From: Segetibacter sp.
GTDB taxonomy: Bacteria > Bacteroidota > Bacteroidia > Chitinophagales > Chitinophagaceae
DNA: 64,000 nt
Direction of reading: 5' to 3'
Assembly (NCBI RefSeq): GCF_025963695.1
Contig: NZ_JAOQAH010000085.1
Coordinates: 62,001-126,000 of the forward strand
Below the pieces are notes generated by a model. The model saw only the letters and a program-made list of their open reading frames with translations. It had not been told where the DNA came from and did not search any database. Within the stretch, counting starts at the first letter, position 1. Every line of letters starts with the position of its first letter. Positions 1 to 9,481 of this stretch are shown here, in pieces. The position numbers were made by a program, and so were the translations under genes.

Positions 1-1
1 G

Positions 2-568
2 GAGTATGATAAAAAAGGTGGGGCCAAAATAGATATAGATGCAATAAAGAATGATTTTTTAAAAGCGGCAATAAGCATTGGTTTAAATCAAAGCGACATA
101 AGCGTTCAGGGCTACCAGGGTTGGGATGGTAACTTATGGATTTATAAAAAGAACAAAAAAAAGAACCCCGATTTAAAAGCAAGCATTACCTATGAGGTAA
201 AATTAGCTACGACAAAAAAGTTGGATGAACTTGTACAGAAACTGGACGATGAAGCCACCCAAAATTTTTTTATCTCAAGAGTAAGTCACAGCAAGTTACA
301 AGAGTTCAAAAGGCAGCTCAAAGTACAGGCAGTAAAAGCTGCACGGGACAAAGCAATATATCTCGCTGAAGCCATAAATGAAAAGGCTGGAGAGGCCGTT
401 ACTATAAACGAGCCGAATGAAGTGGTTTCCTATCCTCAGCCAGTTTATGCTAATAGAATGATGAAAGCGGAAGCGATGGCAACCAGTAGCGACGCGCCGG
501 TTTCCAATATTGACTTTAAAAAAATAAAGCTTCAATTTGAAGTGAATGCAACTTTTGCATTGAAATAG
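2..568 (+). CDS. SIMPL-domain (DUF541) protein, 5' truncated by window edge
   Basis: The frame is open from base 2 and ends with TAG at 566-568, giving the last 188 residues of a protein whose start lies outside the window. The C-terminal half carries the typical SIMPL/DUF541 pattern: a helix with KAARDKAIYLAEAINEK followed by a G-x-x-x-x-I-x-E turn, then a proline/tyrosine-rich linker and a final beta strand (KLQFEVNATFALK). Family members (YggE/BP26-like) are periplasmic or envelope proteins linked to oxidative stress; the biochemical role is not settled. A TTG at 221 lies inside the domain and is not the true start. The family call is good; the function is not assigned. Confidence 0.8.
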   Translation, partial: EYDKKGGAKIDIDAIKNDFLKAAISIGLNQSDISVQGYQGWDGNLWIYKKNKKKNPDLKASITYEVKLATTKKLDELVQKLDDEATQNFFISRVSHSKLQEFKRQLKVQAVKAARDKAIYLAEAINEKAGEAVTINEPNEVVSYPQPVYANRMMKAEAMATSSDAPVSNIDFKKIKLQFEVNATFALK

Positions 569-695
569 GGGCGGTATTTAAAAATCAAATATTACAAGTA
601 GGTTTTGCAAGTCTCACTGTTTATCTATGACTTTCACCGTTCGCCTTTGCCTTCTTTTTAACCAATGCTTCAATTATTGTAAGAAATGCTAATAC

Positions 696-703
696 TATCT
701 TTG
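696..703 (+). promoter_or_regulatory. Putative Bacteroidota -7 box (TATCTTTG)
   Basis: TATCTTTG matches the Bacteroidota -7 consensus TAnnTTTG and lies 17 bases upstream of the HAD gene start. A TTG at 677-679 could be the -33 element, but the spacing is shorter than usual. Motif match only. Confidence 0.35.
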
Positions 704-720
704 CCGCCTTAAAATACCCG

Positions 721-1377
721 ATGAATTTAAATACAGTGATTTTTGATATGGATGGTTTGCTAATTGACAGTGAACCTTTGTGGACACTTGCGGCAACAGA
801 AGTTTTTGAAGCTTACGGAAAAAGGTTGACTCCGGCAGACTTTGCAACGACTACGGGGTTGCGGACAAGCGAATTTGTATCGTGGTGGTTGCGTGACTAT
901 AAGTTTGATGAAACCGAACTTGAGAAAGTAGCTGAAAAAATTGTGACGCTTGTAATAAAGAAAATAAGATTGGAAGGGAAAGCAATGCCCGGAATGGAAT
1001 ATATTTTGGACTTCTTCCATAGTAGAGGGTACAAAATTGGCCTGGCAACATCTTCGCCTATGAGCGTTGCAGATACCATTATTAATATGCTAGGCATCGA
1101 AAAGTATCTGCATGTAAAAACGTCGGCTGAAAAGCTAGAATACGGTAAGCCCCATCCCCAGGTGTATCTGGATTGCGCTAAAGCTTTACAATCTTCACCA
1201 CTTGAATGTATGTGTTTTGAAGACTCCGTCAACGGAATGATTGCTGCAAAAGCCGCAAGAATGAAGTGTGTTGTTGTTCCTACTTACACCCAGCAAAAAG
1301 ATGAGAAGTGGAGTATTGCTGATTTGAAGATTTCTTCTTTAAAAAATTTTAGTGAGCTACATATAAACTTGCTTTAA
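721..1377 (+). CDS. HAD-superfamily sugar-phosphate phosphatase (HxpB/YniC-like)
   Basis: This 218-residue protein is a beta-phosphoglucomutase-type HAD hydrolase. Motif I is FDMDGLLIDSEP, with nucleophile Asp9 and acid/base Asp11. Motif II is the Thr/Ser of LATSSP, motif III the Lys of GKPHP, and motif IV the acidic CFEDSVNG. The helical cap between motifs I and II (GLRTSEFVSWW) resembles hexitol phosphatase/2-deoxyglucose-6-phosphate phosphatase members. It probably dephosphorylates small sugar or polyol phosphates in the cytoplasm. It stands alone, with a TAnnTTTG box just upstream. The substrate cannot be told from sequence. Confidence 0.85.
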   Translation: MNLNTVIFDMDGLLIDSEPLWTLAATEVFEAYGKRLTPADFATTTGLRTSEFVSWWLRDYKFDETELEKVAEKIVTLVIKKIRLEGKAMPGMEYILDFFHSRGYKIGLATSSPMSVADTIINMLGIEKYLHVKTSAEKLEYGKPHPQVYLDCAKALQSSPLECMCFEDSVNGMIAAKAARMKCVVVPTYTQQKDEKWSIADLKISSLKNFSELHINLL

Positions 1378-1447
1378 CTGCAACGGCAAGTAGCCATTAC
1401 GGCAACAAGTTTTGCAAATGCTGTAAGATGGTACTAAAGAACAAACA

Positions 1448-1471
1448 GTTGATGGGAGTGACACAACTAGT
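1448..1471 (+). repeat. Degenerate copy of the dispersed intergenic repeat
   Basis: GAGTGACACAAC matches the repeat core exactly, but the left box is degraded (GTTGATG instead of GTACAAG) and no clear right box follows. It lies between the HAD gene and the amylase gene. Confidence 0.45.
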
Positions 1472-1624
1472 GTTTCACGTACTGTAAATAATTATTTAAC
1501 TTCTTACTCAACCAAACAACATCTTGTCCGGAGTTGCCTATAGTTGAAAAACGAGCCTTTTATAGTGCATTCAAAAAACGATAGCGATAAGCACATTTTT
1601 AATACAGAGACAATAAAAAACACC

Positions 1625-3193
1625 ATGAAGAAACATTCTTTTTTACATGTATTGCTTTTGGCCTCATTCTTCCTTACAGCCAATACCGAAACTTCATACG
1701 GTCAAAAAGCAGGTGTCAATGTAAGCGCATGGCCCAGGGGTATCACCTATGAAATTTTTGTTCTGGCATTCGCCGATTCAGACGGGGATGGGAAAGGCGA
1801 CATTAAAGGAATGACTTCTAAACTTGATTATTTGAAAGACCTTGGAGTGGAGGGAATATGGCTGATGCCTATGAGTCCTTCACCTTCTTATCATAAATAT
1901 GATGTGTCGGATTACTACGGTATACATCCTGACTATGGAACGATAGATGATTTCAAAAAATTCATAGAAGAAGCACATAAAAGAAATATAAAGGTAGTAA
2001 TGGACATGGTGATTAACCATTCTGGCAGTCAAAATGCATGGTTCAAAGACGCCAGGACAAATCCAAACAGCCCTTACTGGGATTACTATGTATGGACCCA
2101 TAAAGACGATCCTCAAACCACCGTTCCGGGAAGGATAATAGCCGGTGATTCTGGTAATAGGAATCGATGGAATAAAGTGGAAGGCAGTGATTACATGTAT
2201 TATTCATACTTCGGAGGCAATATGCCCGATTTGAACTTCGATAATCCTAAACTCAGGGAAGAAATTTTTAGAATAGGCAAATTCTGGCTTAACGATATTA
2301 AGGTTGATGGGTTCCGTCTAGATGCTGCACGTCATATTTTTCCTGACGACAGGCCAAAAGACAATCACAGGTGGTGGGTTTATTTTCGCAATGAGATGCA
2401 GAAGGTAAATAAGGACGTTTACCTGGTTGGCGAGGTATGGGCGCCTGCTGAAATAGTTGGACCATATATGCAGGGATTACCTGCCTTATTCAATTTTGAC
2501 ATGGGCGGCGCTATTACCAAAGCCGTAAATACAGGCCGGGCAGATTCGCTGACTATTAACCATAAAAAGATCAGAGATTTTTATAAATCAATCAACCCCG
2601 GGTATGTTGATGCCACCTTCCTTACCAATCATGATCAAAACCGAATCATGAGTGCAGTTAGTAATAATTTGGATAAAGCTAAGATGGCCGCTTCACTTTT
2701 ACTCACTCTTCCGGGCTCACCTTATTTGTATTACGGAGAAGAGATTGGTATGCAGGGGATGAAGCCTGACGAGCATATTAGGGAGCCCTTCATTTGGGAC
2801 GAAAAAGCGAAAGACAAGTCACGTGCCAGGTGGGTTACGCCAAGATATAGTTCCGACTCATCTGTTGTTCCGGCTGCACAGCAAATGAAAGCCAAAAACT
2901 CAATCTATAATCATTATAAAACTTTTATTCAGCTGCGCAATACCAGCAGAGCTTTAACTTATGGGGAATTAGAACCAGTTAGCTTTGACAATAAAGAAGT
3001 CTGTGCTTTTATACGATCTACAAGTGATGAGTCTGTATTAGTTCTACATAATCTTTCTACATCTGAAATTACGGTGACTTTACCTGGGAACCTTACAGAA
3101 TACAGTAAAGTAGCATTTAAGAACAAAGATGCGAATGTGAAAAACAATACGCTGAAAATGGCGGCATATAGCACCGTGGTTCTAAAGAAATAG
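1625..3193 (+). CDS. Secreted alpha-amylase family protein (GH13)
   Basis: The protein has a signal peptide (MKKHSFLHVLLLASFFLTAN, cleavage near SYGQ) and then a GH13 barrel. A calcium-loop motif DSDGDGKGD lies near the barrel start, as in oligo-1,6-glucosidase-like enzymes. The catalytic residues are visible: nucleophile Asp233 (GFRLDAARH), acid/base Glu270 (VGEVWAP) and Asp337 (TNHDQNR). A short C-terminal beta domain ends in VVLKK. ATG 1625 is preferred over an in-frame TTG at 1544 because it places the signal peptide at the N-terminus. It should cleave alpha-1,4-glucans outside the cytoplasm; it could also be a glucosidase of the same clan. No SusC/D partners are nearby. Confidence 0.9.
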   Translation: MKKHSFLHVLLLASFFLTANTETSYGQKAGVNVSAWPRGITYEIFVLAFADSDGDGKGDIKGMTSKLDYLKDLGVEGIWLMPMSPSPSYHKYDVSDYYGIHPDYGTIDDFKKFIEEAHKRNIKVVMDMVINHSGSQNAWFKDARTNPNSPYWDYYVWTHKDDPQTTVPGRIIAGDSGNRNRWNKVEGSDYMYYSYFGGNMPDLNFDNPKLREEIFRIGKFWLNDIKVDGFRLDAARHIFPDDRPKDNHRWWVYFRNEMQKVNKDVYLVGEVWAPAEIVGPYMQGLPALFNFDMGGAITKAVNTGRADSLTINHKKIRDFYKSINPGYVDATFLTNHDQNRIMSAVSNNLDKAKMAASLLLTLPGSPYLYYGEEIGMQGMKPDEHIREPFIWDEKAKDKSRARWVTPRYSSDSSVVPAAQQMKAKNSIYNHYKTFIQLRNTSRALTYGELEPVSFDNKEVCAFIRSTSDESVLVLHNLSTSEITVTLPGNLTEYSKVAFKNKDANVKNNTLKMAAYSTVVLKK

Positions 3194-3573
3194 AACTTAA
3201 AGATGAGGCTAAAAGAGGCGAATACATAGCTAATATAGCAATGAAAGATGGAAGTGAATTTTTTGATATATCGGGAACAGGAAAATGGTTTATTAAATTT
3301 TCCACTTTCTGTTCCTTCTCGATAGTATCTAACAAGGGCTTTTGTGAACCCACAAAATATTGGTCGTATTTGGTCGTAAAGATGGGGTGATGAAGGTAAT
3401 CCCGGTTTTCGTAAAACTCCGGACAAGAATAGTGTTGCTTATATTATAAAAACACCGTGCTCATACATCGTTGTCTTTAGTATTGATACAGCGGTTTTTT
3501 AAGAGCATTAAAGGGGATCGCAAGTCGTGCAATGTAAGTCGAACTTTCAGTTTGTATACCTCAAAAATTAATA
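3194..3573. other. Intergenic, 380 bp, no gene recognised
   Basis: This stretch follows the amylase gene and lies downstream of the convergent SPFH gene. One + frame stays open from within the amylase end to about 3390 with a protein-like reading (residues such as KDEAKRGEY and DGSEFFDISG) but has no credible start, so it may be decayed coding sequence. A 9-bp direct repeat, TTGGTCGTA, occurs twice near 3360-3378. Nothing else was seen. Confidence 0.4.
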
Positions 3574-4518
3574 TTAGACAGGCCTCTTAAGCAGTGCTGT
3601 CTCTGTCTGTGTTTTATTTAAAACAGAAGTAATGCTGGATATTATTCCAGCGATATCAGAAAGATCTGCAGGCACGATCATAGAATTATTGACTTTTGCC
3701 AGTTTGCCAAATTCTGTAAGGTATTGTTCTGCAATCCGAAGGTTTACTGCGTTCATTCCTCCTTCCTCATTTATTGATAAGGCAATTTCCCTGATACCCT
3801 TTGCCGTAGCAATGGCTACCATTTCTATTTCCGCAGCAGTACCCGCTGCTTCATTCATTCGCCGTTGCTTTTCGCCTTCAGAACGGGCAATGGCTTCCTG
3901 TTTATCACCTTCAGCCCTGTTTATTTTAGCTTGTTTATCACCTTCCGATTCGGCGATCAAGGCTCTTTTCTCACGCTCGGCACGCATTTGCTTTTCCATT
4001 GCATCTTTAATGCTTTGAGGGGGAGAAATATTCTTTACTTCATAACGTGACACTTTTATACCCCACGGGTCGCTTGCTTTATCCACTGCTTCAACAATAC
4101 TTCCGTTCACCGTTTCTCTCTCTTCAAATGTTTTATCCAGTTCCATTTTTCCAATAACGCTTCGCATGGTGGTCTGTGAGATTTGTATGACTGCGAATTT
4201 ATAATTGTCGATGCCGTAAGAAGCTTTTTGGGGATCAATTACCTGCAGGTATAAAACCCCGTCTACTTCGACGGCTATATTGTCTTTCGTAATACAGATC
4301 TGCGGCGCCACATCAATTGCTTGCTCCTTTTGGTTTTGCTTGTAAGCGATCTTGTCAATAAATGGAATAAGAATATGGAAGCCTGCTTCCAGGGTGCGGC
4401 TGTATTTCCCAAGCCTTTCCACTATATAAGCAGAACGTTGCGGAACTACTTTAAACGTAGAAAGAAATGCAACTAACAAAAACAGAATTAATACAACTAA
4501 AATAATAGTGGAGCTCAT
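3574..4518 (-). CDS. SPFH/stomatin-like membrane protein (paraslipin/QmcA type)
   Basis: A 314-residue protein with one N-terminal membrane helix (IILVVLILFLLVAFL) and a full SPFH domain (VVPQRSAYIVERLGKYSRTL through the KISPPQ-type segment). A long Glu/Ala/Lys/Arg-rich coiled coil with repeated EGDKQA-type units follows, then a short hydrophobic tail. This is the usual layout of stomatin/paraslipin proteins, which oligomerise on the membrane and are tied to membrane microdomains and protease control. Its start overlaps the stop of the upstream nfeD-type gene by 4 bases, the standard nfeD-stomatin operon in bacteria, so the two products likely act together. Confidence 0.9.
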   Translation of the reverse strand: MSSTIILVVLILFLLVAFLSTFKVVPQRSAYIVERLGKYSRTLEAGFHILIPFIDKIAYKQNQKEQAIDVAPQICITKDNIAVEVDGVLYLQVIDPQKASYGIDNYKFAVIQISQTTMRSVIGKMELDKTFEERETVNGSIVEAVDKASDPWGIKVSRYEVKNISPPQSIKDAMEKQMRAEREKRALIAESEGDKQAKINRAEGDKQEAIARSEGEKQRRMNEAAGTAAEIEMVAIATAKGIREIALSINEEGGMNAVNLRIAEQYLTEFGKLAKVNNSMIVPADLSDIAGIISSITSVLNKTQTETALLKRPV

Positions 4519-4967
4519 AAAGATAAATTTTTGGTTGATTTTACAATTAATAAAATGCTTTCATTTCCTGTGATAATTACATTTTCTCCTGCTTCAATAA
4601 TGTCTGCTGATCTAGCATTCCAACTGGTACCTTTAAAGTTAACCTTGCCATCGTTGCCGGGTGCAATTATAGTTTCAGCTGTACCACGCTTGCCAATAAA
4701 TTCATCTTCAAGCTCGGTCGGATTTTTCTTTACCCATATCATTTTCTTTACCCAGTTTCTAAATAATAAAATAGTAAGTACAGACCCTGCTAAAAATATA
4801 ATTAGTTGTGTATTGATGGACATATCGAAAAACAAAGAGAGAAGTGCGACTGTCCAGGCACCAACTGCAAAAAAGAAAAGGATCAAACCTGGCATAGCAA
4901 ACTCAAGTAAAAAAAATATAAAGCCTGCCATCATCCAAATAACCGGGGGATTATAAAAACTTTCCAT
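4515..4967 (-). CDS. NfeD family membrane protein
   Basis: A 150-residue protein with two or three N-terminal membrane helices (MMAGFIFFLLEFAMPGLILFF and a second hydrophobic run near residues 55-70) and a C-terminal OB-fold region containing IGKRGTAETIIAPGNDGKV, typical of short NfeD (NfeD1b/YbbJ) proteins. It lacks the long N-terminal serine-protease domain of the large NfeD class. It overlaps the SPFH gene by ATGA, so the two are probably translationally coupled. The family partner of the stomatin is recognised with confidence; the exact function is unknown. Confidence 0.85.
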   Translation of the reverse strand: MESFYNPPVIWMMAGFIFFLLEFAMPGLILFFFAVGAWTVALLSLFFDMSINTQLIIFLAGSVLTILLFRNWVKKMIWVKKNPTELEDEFIGKRGTAETIIAPGNDGKVNFKGTSWNARSADIIEAGENVIITGNESILLIVKSTKNLSL

Positions 4968-5172
4968 TTATAATTTAGTTTATGGTTATTTAATATAGAA
5001 ACTAAATATAAAACTATTAACCTGATGAAAGTTATTTAACAGGAACATTTGCCAGCTAATAAGATTATAAGGGCTTTTGCTGTTGCAATAAAAAAAGCCA
5101 CAAAAGGAGCTTTGAAGGCTGCAGGGTGCTTTTTGGGCAAAGGAATTAATACGATGAATTTCAAATTCAGAA

Positions 5173-5220
5173 GTACAGGTGAGTGACACAACGATGTTGA
5201 CTAAAGATTTGCCCCTGGTA
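5173..5220 (+). repeat. Dispersed intergenic repeat, GAGTGACAC variant
   Basis: Left box GTACAGG, core GAGTGACACAAC, GATG, 18 variable bases, then right box CTGGTA. It sits just past the 3' end of the ClC gene. Confidence 0.8.
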
Positions 5221-5231
5221 AACAACTCCTT

Positions 5232-7016
5232 TTATACATCCGCATATAAATCGCTGTTCTCGGAAAGAGACTGTCTATAGCGATCGAACAACTTTGATTT
5301 TGAGATGAAACCGAGAAATTTGTTTTCTGCATTAAGAACTGGTAAATGCCAGTTGTGGGTATTGTCGAACTTCTTCATTACCTCGGTCATTGTATCCTTG
5401 TAGTAGATAATTTCTGGTGGATGTTTTACAATTGATGCAATTGAAGCGTCTACCTGTATATCTTCCCGAAGCACTAATTTCTTTATATCGTTCAGCTCCA
5501 TTATTCCCGCAAATAATCCTTCATCGTCGTGAATAGCAAAAACGGTTTTAGGACTTTGGTGTAGAATTTTAAGCATGTCGCCGGCAGTGTGATTGATTGA
5601 GATATTCATGTAAGTATCGTCAATCATTTCTCGGAGTAAGATTGTACTTAGAATGTTTTGCTCTTTTTTATGTGTAAAGATTTCTCCCTTTGCTGCAAGC
5701 TGCTTTGTTTCCATTGAGTATGGTTCGAAGTGTTTTGCAATGGTATAGGCAATGGAAGAAACAATCATCAGCGGAATAAAAAGTTCGTAGCCATTTGTAA
5801 TCTCTGCTATTAGAAATATAGCTGTTAACGGACAATACATTACTCCGCCTAATACACCTGCCATGGCTGCAAGGCTAAAATTACCTTCAGGTATTTGTAC
5901 CAGGTTTGTTGTATTTACCAGGCGTGAAAAGGAGAAGCCTAAAAATGAACCTACAAATAGGGATGGAGCAAAGTTGCCGCCATTACCACCTGAACCAATT
6001 GTAATGGCAGCAGCTATGGGTTTTAATAAAACAACGCTTATTGCATAGATTATGAGAGTCCAAGTTTCACCTGCATAACGAAAAATGTATGACCGACGTG
6101 TTGTTTGTGCAATCTCACCTGTTGCTACCTGTTTTATACTTTCGTAACCCTCGCCAAATAAGGGTGGAAGGGTGTAGCATAAGATGAGCAACATTAAACC
6201 TCCCATGGCAGCTTTTACATAGCTGTTGATCTTCCATTGATGTATTCTTTTTTCACAACTTTTAAAACTTCTGGCATAATAAACTGCAGCAAGTCCGCAT
6301 AGTACCCCAAGAACCATATAGAAAGGAATGAAGTGGTAGTTGAACTTTTGCGTGAGGACAAAATTAAAGAGTACGGTTTCGTCTAAAATGATTTTAGAAC
6401 ATAAGGCACCAATGACAGCGGAGATAATAAGCGGTATAAAATAACTGACACCTGTTTCTATCATTAACACTTCAATAGCGAATATTACCCCCGCAATTGG
6501 AGCGTTGAATACAGCTGCAATGCCAGCTGCAGCGCCGCAGGCAATCATTAAAGACCTGTCGCGATAAGACAGCACATTTATGCGGCCTATGTTAGAGCCG
6601 ATAGCTGAACCTGTAGCAACAATAGGACTTTCTAAACCTACAGAACCACCCAGGCCTACAGTTATAGAACTTGTAATTAAATGAAGGTATGTATGGCTAA
6701 GGGGGATAAATGAAGATTTTTGTGCAATTGCTTTGAGCACCATACCGATACCTCTATCGAAAGCTCCATTAAAAAAACGATTGGTTAAGTAGGCGGTGAG
6801 TAATAAACCTATTGCGGGAAAAATAAGGTAGGTTGGTGGAGCAGGTATTTCTTCAATCCACCTCTGTAGGTAGTGTACAATCTTTTTTAGTAATACGGCT
6901 ATTAGCCCTGAGATTAAACCTGTAAGTATTGCCACATAAATAACAAACTGTACTTTGTTTAACTTACTCCTGATTTGTTCTGCTAAAAGTTGGTAGACGT
7001 GTCTTAAAATCTTCAT
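5232..7016 (-). CDS. ClC-type chloride channel/antiporter with C-terminal CBS pair
   Basis: A 594-residue polytopic membrane protein. ClC signatures are present: GLGGSVGLESP (the GxEGP-type loop, with the gating Glu in GLESP) and GSGGNGGNFAPSLFVG (the GxFxP selectivity loop). About ten to twelve hydrophobic helices fill residues 20-430. The cytosolic tail (about 460-590) holds two CBS domains, recognisable from ILHQSPKTVFAIHDDEGLF and NTHNWHLPVLNAENKFLGFI. The role is chloride (or chloride/proton) transport, possibly gated by adenine nucleotides bound at the CBS pair. The gene stands alone, with a 540-bp spacer upstream. Confidence 0.9.
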   Translation of the reverse strand: MKILRHVYQLLAEQIRSKLNKVQFVIYVAILTGLISGLIAVLLKKIVHYLQRWIEEIPAPPTYLIFPAIGLLLTAYLTNRFFNGAFDRGIGMVLKAIAQKSSFIPLSHTYLHLITSSITVGLGGSVGLESPIVATGSAIGSNIGRINVLSYRDRSLMIACGAAAGIAAVFNAPIAGVIFAIEVLMIETGVSYFIPLIISAVIGALCSKIILDETVLFNFVLTQKFNYHFIPFYMVLGVLCGLAAVYYARSFKSCEKRIHQWKINSYVKAAMGGLMLLILCYTLPPLFGEGYESIKQVATGEIAQTTRRSYIFRYAGETWTLIIYAISVVLLKPIAAAITIGSGGNGGNFAPSLFVGSFLGFSFSRLVNTTNLVQIPEGNFSLAAMAGVLGGVMYCPLTAIFLIAEITNGYELFIPLMIVSSIAYTIAKHFEPYSMETKQLAAKGEIFTHKKEQNILSTILLREMIDDTYMNISINHTAGDMLKILHQSPKTVFAIHDDEGLFAGIMELNDIKKLVLREDIQVDASIASIVKHPPEIIYYKDTMTEVMKKFDNTHNWHLPVLNAENKFLGFISKSKLFDRYRQSLSENSDLYADV

Positions 7017-7556
7017 TGTAACGTTCTATAATTACCTAGGAATACGATAACAATAATTGCAAAGATCAGCAATTACAGCCTATGGTATTTAAATCAGGTG
7101 AAATCTGAGCGTTCAAAATAGACAGTAGCCTGGTAAAAATTATAAAAAGTAAGAAATGGTGCATTAGGTTGTTTCTTTTAGCCAGCTTGTTATAGGTGTA
7201 ACCTGAAAGTTTTTTGAAGTAATTCGTGAATAACCATCAACAATTGTGCACGAACTTGCACAATGATTATAGCGCCGCCGCGCTTTATATACATACATAA
7301 AACACAAGTCTTGTAGGTACAATACGCGGAATAATAGCTTTTGTACTTTTAACCTAATAGCTTTTTCGGTACGACAACATTGCCCGTGTTTAAATGGGGA
7401 TTATATGAGATTAGAATGGGATTAGAATTCTGCTAGGTATTGTGGTGTAGGAAAGTTTATTTTTTTGATTGACCGCAGTAACGCAAAACGGCCTATAGGA
7501 ATGGTATTAACAAGGAGGGCTGCATTTAAAAAAAATAAGGTTTAATGTAGGTTAAT
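7017..7556. other. Intergenic, 540 bp; one short perfect inverted repeat
   Basis: No coding frame is convincing. ATTGTGCA at 7243-7250 and TGCACAAT at 7257-7264 form a perfect 8-bp inverted repeat around CGAACT, which could be an operator-like palindrome or a small hairpin. The rest is AT-rich upstream DNA of the ClC gene and downstream DNA of the EF-hand gene. Confidence 0.4.
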
Positions 7557-7886
7557 CTACCATTCCAACCGATACTCTTCGGTGACATCCCCTTCGTATT
7601 TTAGTCCGTAAGTTTCTGCCGCATACTTAATAAAGCCTGCCAGTTCTTCTCTTTCAGTAAGATCAATAAACCCGTCGTCGTCCATATTCAATTTGTCGAA
7701 CGCCTTTGTTGCAGTTTCTATTGCTTTCCAAATTTCAGAGGTTTCTTTAGCTTTTGATAGATTAAATAAATAGGTGTCTAATATTTTGTCACTTTTAGCA
7801 ATCCTTGTTACTGTAAAAAGATCTTCACCTTCTCTCATTCTTTCCGACCAATTAAATGTAGGTTTTTGTTTTACTAAGCTCTGCAT
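7557..7886 (-). CDS. Small hypothetical protein with one EF-hand loop
   Basis: A 109-residue soluble protein without signal peptide or membrane helix. Residues 67-78 (NMDDDGFIDLTE) fit a canonical EF-hand loop: Asn1, Asp3, Asp5, Gly6, Ile8 and Glu12 at the calcium-ligand and turn positions. The preceding segment (IETATKAFDKL) makes the entering helix and ELAGFIKYAAETYG the exiting helix. Calcium binding is therefore likely; the wider role is unknown. It is a single gene flanked by two gene-poor stretches. Confidence 0.6.
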   Translation of the reverse strand: MQSLVKQKPTFNWSERMREGEDLFTVTRIAKSDKILDTYLFNLSKAKETSEIWKAIETATKAFDKLNMDDDGFIDLTEREELAGFIKYAAETYGLKYEGDVTEEYRLEW

Positions 7887-8430
7887 TCTTGCGTTTTAAA
7901 AGTTCTGTCTATATACGTATGCAATGAACTAAAAGTATGTCTTTTGTACAATAAAATCAATATTAGCTGGCGTACCTGGCAAAGCGACAAAAGTAGTTAA
8001 TGCTAAATTTTAGAGAGTGTAAGTTTTTGTACTTGTAATTGCTATGCTTAAAACTGCTACATGGGAAATTTATGAAGACGTAAATAAGAATGAGGAATGA
8101 AGAATCAAAATGTATAAGTGAGTGACACAACGATGATGATAACAGCACAAAAGCTGGTAAAATAATTATTTAAACATTAAATGTTGTTAAAGGTTTAAAG
8201 AAGTAAGTTGGTCTGCAATCAGCAGGGGAGACGGCTTCTTTGAAATGCCCGTTGCGAGCAAGTAAGGTAAGGCAACTTTTAGCAAATAAACGGCAGAGAT
8301 TAAGACCCTGCCGCCTGATCTTGATAGCTTGAACAACCGTAGTATTGCGCCGGCTATTTTTTGTTTTTCTGCGCAGTTGTATAAGAAATGCTTGTTGAGC
8401 CCGATTTAACTCCAGATAAAAAAGCCACCA
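7887..8430. other. Intergenic, 544 bp, contains one dispersed repeat
   Basis: The stretch holds the repeat at 8112-8159. The GC-richer part from about 8215 to 8400 has no frame without stops and no family could be recognised on either strand; it may be decayed coding DNA. Confidence 0.35.
8112..8159 (+). repeat. Dispersed intergenic repeat, GAGTGACAC variant
   Basis: Left box GTATAAG, then T, core GAGTGACACAAC, GATG, 18 variable bases and right box CTGGTA. It is preceded by AAGAATCAAAA, which also precedes the copy at 20248. Confidence 0.8.
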
Positions 8431-9318
8431 TTATTTCAATCTGTCCTTGAAGAAATCAATGGTGCGATCCCATGCTAGTTGTGCAGTAGGTTTGTCATAA
8501 CGAGGGGTGGTATCGTTATGGAAGCCGTGGTTTACATTAGGATAGATGAAAGCTGTATATTCTTTTTTATTCTCTTTTAAGGCTGCTTCATATGCAGGCC
8601 AGCCCTCATTTACCCGGGTATCGAGGGCTGCATAATGCAAGAGTAGAGGCGCCTTTATTTTAGCGACATCTTCTATTGCAGGCTGGCCTCCGTAGAACGG
8701 GACGGACGCTGCAAGATCAGGGATGCGCACCGCCATTTTATTTGCAATTGAGCCACCGAAGCAAAAACCTACAACACCAATTTTACCATTACAATCCTTA
8801 TGATTTTTTAAATAATCATATGCCGCTATAAAGTCTTCCAACATTTCGTTTTGATTACGTTTGCTTTGCATCTCCCTGCCGGCATCGTCGGTGCCGGGAT
8901 AGCCGCCGAGTGGAGTTAATGCATCAGGAGCAATTGAAATAAATCCTGCAAGGGCTGCTCTTCGTGCAACATCTTCAATGTGTGGATTGAGCCCCCTGTT
9001 TTCATGAACCACTATAATACCTCCAAGTTTTTTCTTTGTATCGGCAGGCAGTGACAACAACGCTTTGATAGTTCCGCCGCCTTTTGGAGAAGGGTAGTTG
9101 ACGTAATCTGATTTTAAACGAGGATCATCTGCGGTAATTTGAATGGCGCCTTTGTAATCGGGCATTAGAAAGCTCATGAGGGCCGGCACTGTTAAACTTC
9201 CCACCGCAAACGTTGATAGTTTTTGCATGAAATCGCGCCTGTTGACCCTGTTGTGCGCATAGTCGTCATAAAGATCAAACACTTCCTGTTTAATGTCTTC
9301 CTTTTTAAGTTCATTCAT
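8431..9318 (-). CDS. Dienelactone hydrolase family protein with Tat-type signal
   Basis: Read from ATG 9318 this is a 295-residue alpha/beta hydrolase. The twin-arginine motif NRRDFMQK at residues 27-33 is followed by a hydrophobic stretch ([16 protein letters not shown]), so export by Tat is likely. The hydrolase carries a Cys nucleophile, Cys186 in GFCFGGS, with Asp233 and His264 (NHGFH) completing the triad, and Glu106 in HENRG, as in dienelactone hydrolases. The frame extends 21 residues upstream, but ATG 9318 gives a cleaner N-terminus. It is probably a periplasmic carboxylic ester hydrolase; the substrate is unknown. Confidence 0.85.
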   Translation of the reverse strand: MNELKKEDIKQEVFDLYDDYAHNRVNRRDFMQKLSTFAVGSLTVPALMSFLMPDYKGAIQITADDPRLKSDYVNYPSPKGGGTIKALLSLPADTKKKLGGIIVVHENRGLNPHIEDVARRAALAGFISIAPDALTPLGGYPGTDDAGREMQSKRNQNEMLEDFIAAYDYLKNHKDCNGKIGVVGFCFGGSIANKMAVRIPDLAASVPFYGGQPAIEDVAKIKAPLLLHYAALDTRVNEGWPAYEAALKENKKEYTAFIYPNVNHGFHNDTTPRYDKPTAQLAWDRTIDFFKDRLK

Positions 9319-9481
9319 ATTGTAAAGGTTTACTTTAAATATAAGCAATTCTATATGAATAGGTTTATAACATTTGCCCATTTTAGGTTACGTTATTTAG
9401 TTCGGTTGTTGAAGAAATGAGTGGAGCGGCAAGTTTAAATATGATTTTACACGTTTAATTTTGTAATGAAAAATCAATTAA

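Noticed and set aside
7243..7264. ATTGTGCA/TGCACAAT palindrome as a terminator or regulatory site
   Set aside because: It is not followed by a T-run and lies far from either gene end; kept only as a note within the intergenic entry.
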